This document shows, piece by piece, positions 34,601 through 49,681 of a DNA stretch of 64,000 nt (position 1 is its first letter; every line of letters begins with the position of its first letter). Source of the stretch: Iris pallida (lineage: Eukaryota; Streptophyta; Magnoliopsida; Asparagales; Iridaceae); assembly GCA_029216955.1 (NCBI GenBank), contig JANAVB010009599.1:3608982-3672981 (forward strand). Direction: 5' to 3'. The notes beneath the pieces were generated by a model, which had not been told where the DNA came from, searched no databases, and worked only from the letters and a program-made list of their open reading frames with translations. A program made the translations under genes and the position numbers.

Positions 34601-35407
34601 ATGGATTCGATTGCTGGAAAACTGACAGCACAAGAGATGATGGCCTTGGTTGATGATATCTTGTCGAAGAGATTGACTGAGGTGACCCCTAGTGTGACCT
34701 ATACTGATGTGGATCTGTCACCCTACAAAATGGGAAAGTTGGAAACGCTAGAGACGAAGTTAGAAGGTACGTCCAACTACTTGAAATGGTCGCGGCAGAC
34801 GATGCGGACGTTGAAGGGACGTGGCTTGGTTGGATATGTCAATGGCCAAACCAAGGCGCCTGCTGGTCCCTCCTCAAAGGAGTTTGCTATTTGGGAGATT
34901 GTCAATAACGTAGTGGCTGGATGGTTGACAGCCTCCTTGACCGACCAGGTGTCGGGCAATGTAGAGGCAATGGAGGGTGCTGCTGATATCTGGCGGACTT
35001 TGAAGGATATGTACTCAGACTCGGGCAACCCTATGCGGGTCTTCCAACTACAGGATGAACTCGATAGGGTGGCACAAGACGAACGTACCATCTCTGAGTA
35101 CGCAGCCCTGTTGAAGAAGTACTGGTCTGATCTGGATCACTATAATCCTCTTGGGATGGAAGATGCGCAAGTCGAACCGGCGTTTGGAAAGCATTTTCAG
35201 ACGTTTCTGGCGTATATTTTGCGGCAACGGATGATGAAGTTCTTGAAGGGGCTCAATCCTGTGTTTGAGCAGAGAATGAATGTACTACTCGCACAACCTA
35301 CGCTTCCAACCTTAGAAGAAGCCATAGCTGCCATGGCACAAGAAGAAGCTGGATTGAAGTTGATGCCCAACAAGGGCTACTTCCAGGGGGGAGCAAGCTG
35401 CTGTTGA
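34601..35407 (+). pseudogene. Ty1/copia Gag, element F
   Basis: An intact 268-codon frame starts at ATG 34601 (MDSIAGKLTAQE). Motifs LEGTSNYLKWSRQTMRTLKG, IWRTLKDMYSDSGNP and FLKGLNPVFEQR identify a copia Gag of the Retrotran_gag/UBN2 type. The frame ends at TGA 35405-35407, just after a run of six Gs (35386-35391). One G fewer would continue into the CCHC knuckle and Pol in the next frame. This is either a 1-nt insertion or a programmed frameshift site; copia elements normally have a single frame, so a mutation is more likely. Confidence 0.85.
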
Positions 35408-38400
35408 AAAGTCTGTCGTTGCCGTCTTCAATCAGCCTCCCTCTGCGGGCGGTGTTTGCCACAACTGTGGTGACTCGGGACATTACATTAGATTTTGTCC
35501 AAAATCCCTGCGAGGTCAGTCAAATGATCGCGGACGGGACCGTGGAGGACGTCGTGGTGGTAGAGGAGGATATACTGGTAGAAGGAAAAATTATTTTGGA
35601 GGACACAAAGTAAATCTGGCGGAAGAAGGGGGAGACATTCAATTTGCTGAAATAACCCCTCTTGAGAGGGAGTTCATTGCGAGGTTACGAGGCACGAAGC
35701 TGGGTTCGGACGACAGTCAAGTTACTCCTGGGGCGTCATCTATCTCAGGGGATCACATCACTTGCTTTGCCCAAACCAGCACAAGTATATCTGCGCGTGC
35801 TCTTGCATCTGTCCATCAGCCAGGTTGGATTATGGACTCTGGGACATCTCGTCATGTCACGGGGTCCCGCGGTGAGTTCCAGAACTATACTCACCTATCG
35901 ACGCCGGAGAGTATTCAGACTGCTGATGGTACCTCCAGACCTGTAATGGGTAAAGGCACTGTCGCATGCACCCCTTCTCTCACTCTCACCAATGTCTTAC
36001 ATGCTCCATATTTTCCTGTCAATCTTATATTTATTAGTGCCATTATCCTTGACCTAAACTGTACTGTTTTCTTTGACATTCCTACGGTGACTTTTCAGGA
36101 GAAGGGGACAGGACGACGACTAGGGACTAGCATATGGCATAAGGGGCTGTGGTACTTGGACAGGACCGGACTGGACGAAGTATTGGCATCTCTAGTAGCA
36201 GACGCACAACTAGACGCTTCACGTCGCAGTGTAGAAGACGAATTACTACTCCACCACCAGCGTGTCGGGCATTCTTTCTTTCAAGTTATTAGTCGAATGT
36301 ATCCGTCCTTATATCAAAGGGCTAATAAAGAGAAGTTATTTTGTAATGCATGTGAGTTGGGAAAACATACCAGGAGCTCGTATGCGACCTCAGGGAATAA
36401 AAGTTCTGCTCCATTTGATATGATACATTCGGACGTATGGGGCCCTTGTCCTACAACCGGTATTAACGGTTTTAGATGGATCGTCACTTTTATTGACTGT
36501 TATACCCGCGTGACCTGGGTCTACCTTATGAAGAATAAAAGTGACGTCCTTGAGGCTTTTCAGGATTTTCATCGACGGGTGGAAACGCAATATAACGTTA
36601 AAATTAAGTGTTTCCGATCTGACAATGGGATGGAGTATACTAATACGAGGGTTGCTGAGTATTTATCTACTTATGGAATACTACATCAAACTTCATGTGC
36701 CTATACACCGGCACAAAATGGTGTGGCCGAACGGAAGAACAGACACCTGCTGGAGGTCACACGGACGATAATGCTGGCTATGAATGTCCCGAAACACTTA
36801 TGGGGGCAAGCTGTATTGACAGCCTCTTATCTCATCAACAGAATGCCGTCTCAGATATTGGACTGGAAGACACCGTTAGAAATGCTTACTGGTGCAACTA
36901 CATACACTGTTCCCCCGAAAGTATTTGGGTGTATGTGTTTTGTCCAAGATAATAGGCCAGGAGTTGGCAAACTAGATCCAAGAGCGGTTAAGTGTGTATT
37001 TGTCGGGTACACAACGACTCAGAAGGGATACGCATGTTGGAGCCCATTTGAGCGGAAGATGTTTGTTAGCATGGACGTTACATTCAGAGAACTGGAACCA
37101 TACTATGGTTCGGATGCAGGTTCGGCGTTTGGTGACACACCTAACACAGAGGGTGTTAGACGTGAGGAGGAGATAATAAGTCCAAACGTGGTACTCGGAT
37201 CGGTCCCGTACCCGGTCGTAGAAAATTGGACAAAAGGGGGAGATAGCAGTGACTCTGATACGGAGAATGAAGAAGAAGATACATATGTTACGCAGGGGAA
37301 GACAAGGAAAAAGGAGCTACAAGTCTACAGAAGGAGATAACAGAAGTCCAGTACTGTGTCGTGCCCATTGCCTACTGTGCCAAGTCCCTCGTCTACTCCT
37401 GCCCCAACTCTTGAAGATGTTGCCCCCACACTAAATCACTCTGATTCTGATACGGATCTCTCTGACTCGGATGGTATGATCTCTCCACCACCTATTGCTC
37501 CCTCTCCACCACCTATTGCTCCCTTAAGGAGATCTTCTCGCATCAATGCGGGTTAGGCTCCTAGTCGTTATGATGATTATGAACATGACATTGCCAATTT
37601 CTTATCTTATTCTAACATTTTCCGAATTATCGAGCCTTCATTGCATCGTTAGACTCTACTTCTTTGCCTAAGGGTTGGCAGGAAGCAAAGAAAGATCCAA
37701 GGTGAAAAGCTGCAATGATGGAAGAACTTGGGACACTAGAGAAAAATAAGACATGGGAACTGGTTCCATTACCCAAAGGGAAGAAAACTGTGGGATGCAA
37801 ATGGGTGTACACAGTGAAGGAGATACCAGAAGGAAAAGTAGAGCGGTACAAGGCAAGGTTGGTTGCAAAAGGATACACACAATCATATGGCATCGACTAT
37901 GATGAGACGTTTGCCCCGGTAGCGAAAATGAGCACGGTAAGAACTCTGATCTCCGTTGCAGCAAACTATGGGTGGAAGCTATACCAATTAGATGTTAAGA
38001 ATGCCTTTCTCCACGGGGACCTGCAAGAAGAAGTGTACATGGAGCTCCCGCCAGGATGCTACGCGACAGAATCAGACGGAGGGACGTCGCGTAGAAAAGT
38101 GTGTAAACTAAAGAAGTCGCTATACGGGCTCAAGCAATCTCCTCGAGCCTGGTTCGACAGATTCAGAAAGGCTGTTACTGGCATGGGATACCATCAAACA
38201 AATGCAGATCATACAGCCTTTCTTCAGCATGCAAGAGGCCACATTACTATACTTGCTGTATATGTGGATGATATAGTAATCACAGGTGATGATGAGGTCG
38301 AGATCACTAAGCTGAAATCAAAACTCGCGAAGGAGTTTGAGGTGAAGGATTTAGGAGCGATGAGGTACTTTCTGGGTATCGAGGTGTGTGACGGCGAACA

Positions 38401-38477
38401 AAGAATTGTTCTCTCACAAAGAAAATACGCACTAGATCTGCTAAAGGAGACAGGGATGCTGGGATGCAAAGCAGCAG
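35391..38477 (+). pseudogene. Ty1/copia Pol N-terminal part (knuckle-PR-INT-RT), element F
   Basis: It opens with the knuckle CHNCGDSGHYIRFC and an Arg/Gly-rich stretch. Protease WIMDSGTSRHVTG follows at 35825. Integrase has HSDVWGP, CFRSDNGMEY and NGVAERKNRHLLE (36425-36750), with all three DDE residues present. RT has NAFLHGDLQEEVYMELP and VYVDDIVITG (38000-38290). Stops occur at 37338-37340 (TAA) and 37554-37556 (TAG), a 1-nt frameshift near 37620, and a TGA near 37703. At 38478 element G interrupts RT after LGCKAAV.., and the frame resumes at 49682. Confidence 0.9.
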
Positions 38478-38999
38478 TGTCACGACCAGCACCCGTTTTT
38501 TTTTAAACGGATACGAGACGTGTCCAAGCCAGCCTACGCCGCAGTGTCGACGGTAGAACGCTGTCACGGCCATGAAGATCAAAATCACAAATCATGCTCA
38601 TTCACAAAAATTAATTTAACTTACAATGATCACAAGTTTTACATTTGTAGAAAAATATAAACTTGTACAAATAAATGAATGACTATAAATCAACTATCTA
38701 GCTAGTCTCTAGGCTTTTGTCTGCAAGTGTTCCCGTCACTCCCCAAGCTAAGTGAATCCACGGCTAACCTGAAAATGTTGGTTTCCAGTCAGGAATGGAA
38801 CGAGCACAATTTACTGAATGCAATTTCAAATAAAGAAAATGACTATAAAACAAAGGTTAGGCATCAATCATGAGTTTTGAAAATAAACAGGAAATACAGA
38901 AAACCAATAGCGAATAGATAGACACAAAATACTTTTCCCAACTGTTAGAAGTACCTTTGATATGTGATCAGTCTGGGACACTACACCGCACGGTCTACG

Positions 39000-39262
39000 A
39001 GGTCTACTTGCAAGAAAATAAACACTGTCTACGAGATCTACTGCATGAAAATAAACATTGTCTACGAGATCTACTGCATGAAAATAAACACTGTCTACGA
39101 GATCTACTGCATGAAAATAAACACTGTCTACGAGATCTACTGCAGAAAAATAAGTACTGTCTACGAGATCTACTGCATGAAAATAAACACTGTCTACGAG
39201 ATCTACTGCATGAAAATAAACACAGTCTACGAGATCTACTGCATGAAAATAAACACGATCTA
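39000..39262. repeat. 33-bp tandem repeat array, about 7.5 copies
   Basis: The unit contains GTCTACGAGATCTACTGC followed by ATGAAAATAAACACT. The period of 33 is divisible by three, so several frames stay open and give 11-residue peptide repeats (for example AVDLVDSVYFH on the minus strand). The copy in the right LTR is 46185-46447. Units differ by single bases. Confidence 0.9.
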
Positions 39263-40849
39263 CGGTCGGATCACACATCCTTGGTACTTCTCATTCCCGA
39301 CTCAACAATTTATAATAGAGTATAAAAAATCACATAACCAATGACTAATCAATGATATATAGTAAAGATCAATATCGAAATGCCGACAATAAACTGTACT
39401 CGCCTGTGGTCCTCTGCTGGTGAAACCGACAATCTGAACCACTCAATGTGCCACAATAGTCAAAACCCGTACAACAGTCCCCGGGAGCTGAAATAAACAT
39501 TACCAATGTTTTCAGAATAGTCAAATTAGCTAGGATTGCCTGTCCTTAAGTCCAATTCTGGACACAGAGGCAAAACGGTAATTTCGAGCAAAAATGATAT
39601 CCGCCGTTGGATCCGCTTTGCACCGAAAAGCGTGCCAGAGTTAATGGTCTCTAAAGTCGTCAAACTACATGTCTACGGATCCAGTTTTCCGATACGAACT
39701 CAACCGTATGTCCAGAGTTGGATTCCGGCGGGCCGTGCACAAAATTGCCCATTGAGTGGGACCGTAGGGCCCGCAAAACGACGATTTTGTCAACTGTCTC
39801 AGAATCGGACCAAACTTGGCATACAGGACCAGAAAAACGATACGGTTCTGTTGGCGCAAGTTTCGTCTCGATCTGACGAGCGTGCACAAAGTAATTGGAG
39901 AATTTGCAAAGTGCACGATACGGAAAATTTCGACGGATACGTATCAAATTTGTCGCGCACACACGACCAATTTGAATTCCGCCAAAGCCCACACGACCAC
40001 GAAGCCGTTACGCAGCTTTCGATGCTTTCGGTTCGCGACCACGTCGCCCGGAATGGCGGGACGCACGTCGTGTTGATGGTTTTTAATGTTTTGAAAACAG
40101 GTTTTTCCAAAACTTCGGAGTCCGATTTCTCGACGTTCAGTCGATGATTTCGATTTCCGCAAAAAGGATTATGAAGACCTATATGTTGTCTAAAAGTCTC
40201 TTCAAATAGATTTTCTACTATGGCATTAGATCGATCAGAATCGATCTTCAAACATAGAGGTTTGGACTGCTATATGCTCTGCTTTCGAGCAGGTTTTTAT
40301 CGAACTTTGGTCTGATTTTACGACACATACGGTGGGATTTAATTCGAAATAATTGAAGGGATACAGAGAGGGTCATGTTGTGAACAAACCAGAGGAATCG
40401 GCACGCAAAACGGTGGAACGTGGCGGCGGAAATCTACCCGTGAAGTCGGCTTCCCGCAGCGCCATGCTGCTGCTGTTTGTTGTTACTGATGTCTGCGCGC
40501 GCGGCCTCCTCGGCCTCCGGCGAACCGCGCGGCCGCGCGCGGTGGTCCAGGGCGGCGCGCGCGTACTGGGGAAGGGGCGCAGTCACGGCTAGGGTTTTAT
40601 GGTTCGAGTTTTTCGAGTAAACTCCTGCGGGTTTTTGCTAAGAACGGGATGGGGGGGGGGTTTATATTTGCGCTCGGGTCTGGGGGAGTATTACTTGTTC
40701 GGTATGGGGGGGGGGGAAGTCTAGCGCTCGGCTAGGCTTGTTGCAGCTGCTGTGGGCCGGGCTTTGGGCCTGGCCTGCGGGCTGGGGGTTTTAACTCCTT
40801 TGGGCTGGGTTTCTATTAATTTATATTTCTATTATCTATAAGTACGTAT

Positions 40850-41760
<911 letters not shown>

Positions 41761-42331
41761 AAATATTTATATATACCTACATTCACATTCACACATATAT
41801 AATATTTATTTGACAATAAAATAATATAACCAATAAAATAGTAATATTAAATAATAATCCCAATAAAAATAATAATAATAATGAAATTTAATATACCAAT
41901 ACTAGGCATTGCATCTACTTGGAATATGTCTACATGGGTGTATTTGATCTCACTACATACCTACGAAGGCTTGGATTCGGTTCGGGCCCAGCTCGGCCTA
42001 AATCGACACAAACGGCCTCCTACAGGTCAATATTATAATTAATAAATAATTTAAACGTTCTATAGGGTTAAGTCGCAACTTGGCCTGGTTTTCTTAGTTA
42101 GGACATCACTATGGCTCGGCCTTCCTTACCATGGCTAATACACTAGTCAAAGCACACTACTGCACTACCCGTGCCATGATTCATAGCCATCTTGTACTCC
42201 AATTCCTAACCATGTCTAAAATTATCTACCGTAATAATTAACTAAATAATTATTTATAAAATTCTAAAATCACTATTTAAATCAAATAAATAATAAAAAA
42301 TATTTCAAAAATTCCGGGAAGAGAGGCTACA

Positions 42332-42345
42332 AATCTACCCACCTT
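42332..42345 (-). promoter_or_regulatory. Polypurine tract of element G
   Basis: The minus strand reads AAGGTGGGTAGATT directly before the 3' LTR. ATTTCGTCCTCGAAATT follows on the plus strand, nearly the same as beside the tracts of elements B and J. Confidence 0.65.
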
Positions 42346-45300
42346 AAAATTAATTTCGTCCTCGAAATTCTAACTCATAACCATGCCTAAAATTTAAAAT
42401 AAAAGTCAAGGAATAAATCCACTATTACGACAATCTTCTCAAATTTAATTTCTCAAAAATATTTATACCTTCTCCTAGCCATTTGGTATTTACGAAATCT
42501 CGAGGACTTCTACCCACCTTTGGTCACACTACTCCCTTGAAACACAGGTCACTAAAATCATATAATCTTCTACTAGTGACTAACAATTCTACCAACAGAT
42601 ATCTAGGCATATGGCATCTAGAACCCTCTCCTATCTAGCAAACAAACCAAAATTTAACAAGCAATAATTTTACACATGTAACCAAGATATATTGGTAATT
42701 TCTAATAAGCTTGGCCATTCGTCGCCCCGAAATACAAAGGACAGGAAAATAAGGAAGAACAATCAAGGGTAAACGGAAAGTTTCAAGCGCGGTAGAGAAT
42801 TTTCAATGATGCAGATAGAGAGAGTTTATGAACCATTGACTTATTTGCTAGATTGGGTTACTCTAGTCCAGTCACTTGCTACGTCGAAGAGCCCTTCGTT
42901 ATGGCCTACACTTTGTGCAATACATAATTCTCGTTCTCGAAATTCTAATTCAAACAAGGTTCCATGACGGAACGAAATTTGAGAAATCAAGATTGTGATC
43001 TTAATGGGTTCTCTATTTGGACATCAGTCGTTGGTTGGATGAATATTGGGTTTCAATCTACATTGACTGGACAAGATCCTAAAGTAAAGTTATTCCTACT
43101 AGATTAGGGTATTCTAGAATAGGTTTCTATCCAAGGGTTGAGCTAGTTGCTAATCGGGTTGGTTAGCTAGGTCCATAAGCCTGAATGCGCCTTTAGTGAC
43201 TTTTGTGTTTAAGCAGCACATAAGGCCTCAATTGGGTGGTACACTAGTGGCAGGTACGTAGTGGGCTTCGAGTAGGTCACGACCATATATTGGGTCGGAT
43301 GAATTGAGTCGAGGTTGAGTCTCTAATTGAGGTCGGAAAGTGTACCGGTACTATGGTAAGGGTTGTAGCTAGTCCTTTTAACCTGAAAATTGTAGTACAA
43401 AAATAGAGTAAAAGGGGACAGGTTTGAGTGGGACATGATATACCTAGCTGAAGGTGGACTCGTCTAGATTTTACATATGAAATTTGTTGGAAGGTAACAA
43501 CTGGCCTCGTTCTCCGAATATTAATGACACGGCCGGGAACACAAAATGATTTAAATGAAAAGTGGGGGTCCGAGGGCACTAATAATCAACCTAATGGAAA
43601 ATCATTCTAGTCAATCGGTAATCCTGATATATCCTAGAGATTTTTAGAAGGCTTACAGTCTACCCACCTTAGAAGCTCGGATATGGTTTAGAAATGATGA
43701 GGTTTAGAAGGATTCCAATGTCCAGATATTTACCTCGACTCTTGTTAATAAAGAATAAGACACGACACACGGGATACGCTAGATCTAAGTCAAATCAAGG
43801 ATCGTTCCTCCAATTCAGATGGCTAGAAGGTCCCGAGGGCATCTTAAAGGTCGAGAGGAGAACGAGTAACTCAAGGCAAGGTTCCTGTCCCAGGGTTGGC
43901 CGATGGTAGCTACACTTGCGTATACCACTACCATAGCCATGGGGATACTCTACATCTATCTATCAATTACGAGCTTTCGTCCTTCCAATTAGTGAAAGAC
44001 AAAAGCCATAAGGAATTCAAGAAAGATGTCATCGAATTCAATTACGTGATTCAAGGGCAGATGTATAATTCAAAAGAAATTGTCAATACAGTCGGGGATG
44101 AGATATGGAAACCTCTATATCTCAATCCACGTAGGGTAATTAAATGAAGAGCGAACCAAATGCATCATGGTTGATCAGACCGTAATACAATGATTCTGAT
44201 TAGACAATATGTTAGCGGGCGTCCCCAATAGACATATGTCTTGAATCAAGCTCGATAAAAGAGTAAGCTTGCAAAACTAGGCTGTAATAGCAGCATTGGT
44301 CAAGATAGTCAAAATACAAGTATGCGAGATTTTTGGAAGGAGGAAACAAGTAGTTCGAGTTTTGAGAAAAATCAAAACCTTACCCGGTGTTCTTGCTTAT
44401 ACAGTCTTCCTATAATCTTCCTATCTCTAAGGCCTTGGTCGACTAATGAGTTATGGACTCTAAATTCTATAGTCGGGATAAGCCTATTGTTGTCATTCAA
44501 TTACCTTGTTAATAGATCACAAGGATTACGGGATGCTAGGATGGGAGACACGCTATTCAACTGGCAGAATTTACACTAGTATTGGTTTTGGATCTTAGGG
44601 TCATACAGGGCAGTCCCTATCCTCTATCGTATCCTAAACTTGTAATCACGTCTGAAATCATTTTACCGAGAATTATGCCTCGCCCATATAATCTGGCTGT
44701 GGCAAACCCTTGGTTCCGTGATTCAGAGGGGATACGCTATCAGGTATTCTATCTTATATTGTCACAAGGGTATCTAAGATCTAAGAGGTCAACTAGGACA
44801 TAGTTTTAGTAATATTCTATAACCTATGATCCTCAAAATGGTTTCATTTCTATGGGTTGTGCCTCGCCAGTGTACTGCTGGCTGCAGTAAACCCACATTC
44901 TCCACTCTCAAATAATTGACGACAGTGCGCTGCTGTCTAAACTTTATGGGTTAACTAATATTCCTTTAACCGTAAAAATTCATGAGCCTCTAGAGATTCA
45001 AACAAGTTGACAAAAAAATAGGGCGTAGGTATTTGTCCTAGCAGTCACAACGTTTAAAAATAAAAGACTTAACATGGAGGGAATAACTAAATACAAAAGA
45101 ATCACATACATTCTAGTATCTATTTCATATGCATTTCAATGGTTGAGGGAATTCTCGAATCGATCTACCTCGAGATTCTATACAAAATAAAAGAATCAGT
45201 AATTTTAAATCTATTCCTTACAGCAAAAATAGAATTTAAATAGGCAATTCTAATTTATGATATAAAGTTTATATCTAATACAGCAAAAGAAAATTAAACA

Positions 45301-45627
45301 GTTCATCAAGATCAAAGTCTTAATTCTAGGTAAGCCTAACTAATCAAGCAAATAGTATATCCGCATTGTGTCACGTTGTCATATCAAAAGAGATAGTGTG
45401 CCTATAAAGATCTGGCAAGCAATCTAAATTTAACAATTCTATATCAAAATTGCATGGCCTATCTAATAATCTTAACTACCCAACGGTCAACTTGAACAAG
45501 GGACTCCTATTCCTAGTTATTCTCCTAAATTATTTTAATCCTAATTGTGAATGAGCATTTCCTGGGCGCAGGCTCGCAATAGTACAACTAACGTACCATC
45601 ACGAGTTCGCAATCTTTTGCGAAATTT
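42346..45627. other. Non-coding interior of element G
   Basis: About 3.3 kb with only short ORFs on either strand. No Gag knuckle, protease, RT or integrase motif was found. A second copy of the polypurine-like word TCTACCCACCTTAG occurs at 43659-43672 after GCTTACAG, which hints at an older junction inside. Confidence 0.65.
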
Positions 45628-45645
45628 GACCTGCATGGGCCACCA
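45628..45645 (-). promoter_or_regulatory. Primer-binding site of element G
   Basis: The minus strand reads TGGTGGCCCATGCAGGTC, eight bases from the right LTR. It is identical to those of elements A and B. Confidence 0.65.
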
Positions 45646-45653
45646 CAAAAACT

Positions 45654-48155
45654 TGTCACGACCCGCACCCTTTTTTTTTTAAACGGATACGAGACGTGTC
45701 CAAGCCAGCCTACGCCGCAGTTTCGGCGGTAGAACGCTGTCACGGCCATGAAGATCAAAATCACAAATCATGCTCATTCACAAAAATTAATTTAACTTAC
45801 AATGATCACAAGTTTTACATTTGTAGAAAAATATAAACTTGTACAAATAAATGAATGACTATAAATCAACTATCTAGCTAGTCTCTAGGCTTTTGTCTGC
45901 AAGTGTTCCCGTCACTCCCCAAGCTAAGTGAATTCACGGCTAACCTGAAAATGTTGGTTTCCAGTCAGGAATGGAACGAGCACAATTCACTGAATGCAAT
46001 TTCAAATAAAGAAAATGACTATAAAAAAAAGATTAGGCATCAATCATGAGTTTTGAAAATAAACAGGAAATACAGAAAACTAATAGCAAATAAATAGACA
46101 CAAAATACTTTCCCCAACTGTTAGAAGTACCTTTGATATGTGATCAGTCTGGGATACTACACCGCACGGTCTACGAGGTCTACTTGCAAGAAAATAAATA
46201 CTGTCTACGAGATCTACTGCATAAAAATAAACACTGTCTACGAGATCTACTGCATGAAAATAAACACTGTCTACGAGATCTACTGCATGAAAATAAACAC
46301 TGTCTACAAGATCTACTGCAGGAAAATAAGTACTATCTACGAGATCTACTGCATGAAAATAAACACTGTCTACGAGATCTACTGCATGAAAATAAACACT
46401 GTCTACGAGATCTACTGCATGAAAATAAACACGGTCTACGGTCGGATCACACATCCTTGGTACTTCTCATTCCCGACTCAACAATTTATAATAGAGTATA
46501 AAAAATCACATAACCAATGACTAATCAATGAAATATAGTAAAGATCAATATCGAAATGCAGACAATAAACTGTACTCGCATGTGGTCCTCTGCTGGTGAA
46601 ACCGACAATCTGAACCACTCAATGTGCCACAATAGTCAAAACCCGTACAACAGTCCCCGGAAGCTAAAATAAACATTACCAATGTTCTCAGAATAGTCAA
46701 ATTAGCTAGGATTGCCTGTCCTTAAGTTCAATTCTGGACACAGGGACAAAATGGTAATTTCGGGCAAAAACGATGTTCGCCGTTGGATCCGCTTTGCACC
46801 GAAAAGCGTGCCAGAGTCAATGATCTCTAAAGTCGTCAAACTACATGTCTACAGATTCAGTTTTCCGATACGAACTCAACCGTATGTCCAGAGTTGGATT
46901 CCGGCAAGCCGTGCACAAAATCGCCCGTTGAGTGGGACCGTGGGCCCGCAAAACGACGATTTTGTCAACTGTCTCAGAATCGGACCAAACTGGGCATACA
47001 TGACCAGAAAAACGATACGTTTCTGTTGGCACAAGTTTCGTCTCGATCTGACGAGCGTGCACAAAGTAATTGGAGAATTTGCAAAGTGCACGATACGGAT
47101 AATTTTGACGGATACGCATCAAATTCGTCGCGCACACGCGACCAATTTGAATTCCGCCAAAGCCCACACGACCACGAAGCCGTTACGCAGCTTTCGATGC
47201 TTTCGGTTCGCGACCACGTCGCCCGGAATGGCGGGACGCACGTCGTGTGGATGGTTTTCAATGTTTTGAAAACAGGTTTTTCCAAAACTTCGGAGTCCGA
47301 TTTCTCAACGTTCAGTCGATGATTTCGATTTCCGCAAAAATGATTATGAAGACCTATATGTTGTCTAAAAGTCTCTTCAAATAGATTTTCTACTATGGCA
47401 TTAGATCGATCAGAATCGATCTTCAAACATAAAGGTTTGGACTGCTATATGCTCTGCTTTCGAGCAGGTTTTTATCGAACTTTGGTATGATTTTACGACG
47501 CGTACGGTAGGATTTAATTCGAAATAATTGAAGGGATACAGAGAGGGTCATGTTGTGAACATACCAGAGGAATCGGCACGCAAAAAGGTTGAACGTGGCG
47601 GCGGAAATCTACCCGTGAAGTCGGCTTCCCGCAGCGCCATGCTGCTGCTGTTTGTTGTTACTAATGTCTGCGCGCGCGGCCTCCTCGGCCTCCGGCGAAC
47701 CGTGCGGCCGCGCGCGGTGGTCCAGGGCGGCGCGCACGTACTGGGGAAGGGGCGCAGTCACGGCTAGGGTTTTATGGTTCGAGTTTTTCGAATAAACTCC
47801 TGCGGGTTTTTGCTAAGAACGGGATCGGGGGGGGGGGGGGGGGGGGGGGGTTTATATTTGCGCTCGGGTCTGGGGGAGTATTACTTGTTCGGTATGGGGG
47901 GGGGGAAGTCTAGCGCTCGGCTAGGCTTGTTGCAGCTGCTGTGGGCCGGGCTTTGGGCCTGGCCTGCGGGCTGGGGGTTTTAACTCCTTTGGGCTGGGTT
48001 TCTATTAATTTATATTTCTATTATCTATAAGTACATATATGTATATACACACACGTACGTATATATATACACATATACACATATATATATTTATCTATAT
48101 ACGTACACATATACTCATATACGTATATATTTACACATACATACACATATACACG

Positions 48156-48214
<59 letters not shown>

Positions 48215-48659
48215 CCGCGCGCGGTGGTCCAGGGCGGCGCGCACGTACTGGGGAAGGGGCGCAGTTACGGCTAGGGTTTTATGGTTCGAGTTTTTCGAAT
48301 AAACTCCTGCGGGTTTTTGCTAAGAACGGGATCGGGGGGGGGGGGGGGGGGGGGGGTTTATATTTGCGCTCGGGTCTGGGGGAGTATTACTTGTTCGGTA
48401 TGGGGGGGGGGAAGTCTAGCGCTCGGCTAGGCTTGTTGCAGCTGCTGTGGGCCGGGCTTTGGGCCTGGCCTGCGGGCTGGGGGTTTTAACTCCTTTGGGC
48501 TGGGTTTCTATTAATTTATATTTCTATTATCTATAAGTACATATATGTATATACACACACGTACGTATATATATACACATATACACATATTTATATTTAT
48601 CTATACATACACATATACTCATATACGTATATATTTACACATACATACACATATACACG

Positions 48660-48702
<43 letters not shown>

Positions 48703-48743
48703 TATACACACCACTACATATTTATATTCATACTCCTATACAC

Positions 48744-48817
<74 letters not shown>

Positions 48818-48966
48818 GCAGCTCTATATAATATATTTATATATATATACTCATATACTCTTATATACCTATATTTATTTACACGTATATACCTATATTT
48901 ATATCTATACTACTCATATAACCAATATATTCCAAAATATTATTATATCTAGAATGACATCCACAG

Positions 48967-49061
<95 letters not shown>

Positions 49062-49676
49062 GTATTTAATATTTATTTATATTTACATACCAATACGCAC
49101 ATATAAAATATTTATATATACCTACATTCACATTTACACATATATAATATTTATTTGACAATAAAATAATATAACCAATAAAATAGTAATATTAAATAAT
49201 AATCCCAATAAAGATAATAATAATAATGAAATTTAATATACCAATACTAGGCATTGCATCTACTTGGAATATGTCTACATGGGTGTATTTGATCTCACTA
49301 CATACCTACGAAGGCTTGGATTCGGTTCGGGCCCAGCTCGGCCTAAATCGACACAAACGGTCTCCTACAGGTCAATATTATAATTAATAAATAATTTAAA
49401 CGTTCTATAGGGTTAAGTCGCAACTTGGCCTGGTTTTCTTAGTTAGGACATCACTATGGCTCGGCCTTCCTTACCATGGCTAATACACTAGTCAAGGCAC
49501 ACTACTGCACTACCCGTGCCATGATTCATAGCCATCTTGTACTCCAATTCCTAACTATGTCTAAAATCATCTACCGTAATAATTAACTAAATAATTATTT
49601 ATAAAATTCTAAAATCATTATTTAAATCAAATAAATAATAAAAAATATTTCAAAAATTTCGGGAAGGGAGGCTACA
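45654..49676 (-). repeat. Right (5') LTR of element G
   Basis: It matches the left LTR but carries a tandem duplication of a segment of about 500 bp: 47706-48210 and 48211-48702. Both copies begin GCGGCCGCGCGCGGTGG and end in a (TA)n tract. The duplicated unit includes a long G-run (about 47827-47850 and 48332-48355). Confidence 0.9.
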
Positions 49677-49681
49677 AGCAG

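Noticed and set aside
39000..39262. Possible CRISPR array from regular 33-bp units
   Set aside because: The units are contiguous tandem copies without unique spacers, and the genome is a plant.
39536..40251. ORFs up to 203 aa conserved in both LTRs of G
   Set aside because: Both LTRs come from one insertion, so shared openness is not evidence of selection. No known domain was seen.
48039..49106. Further Tyr-Ile ORFs in the right LTR of G
   Set aside because: They are microsatellite translations, like those in the left LTR.
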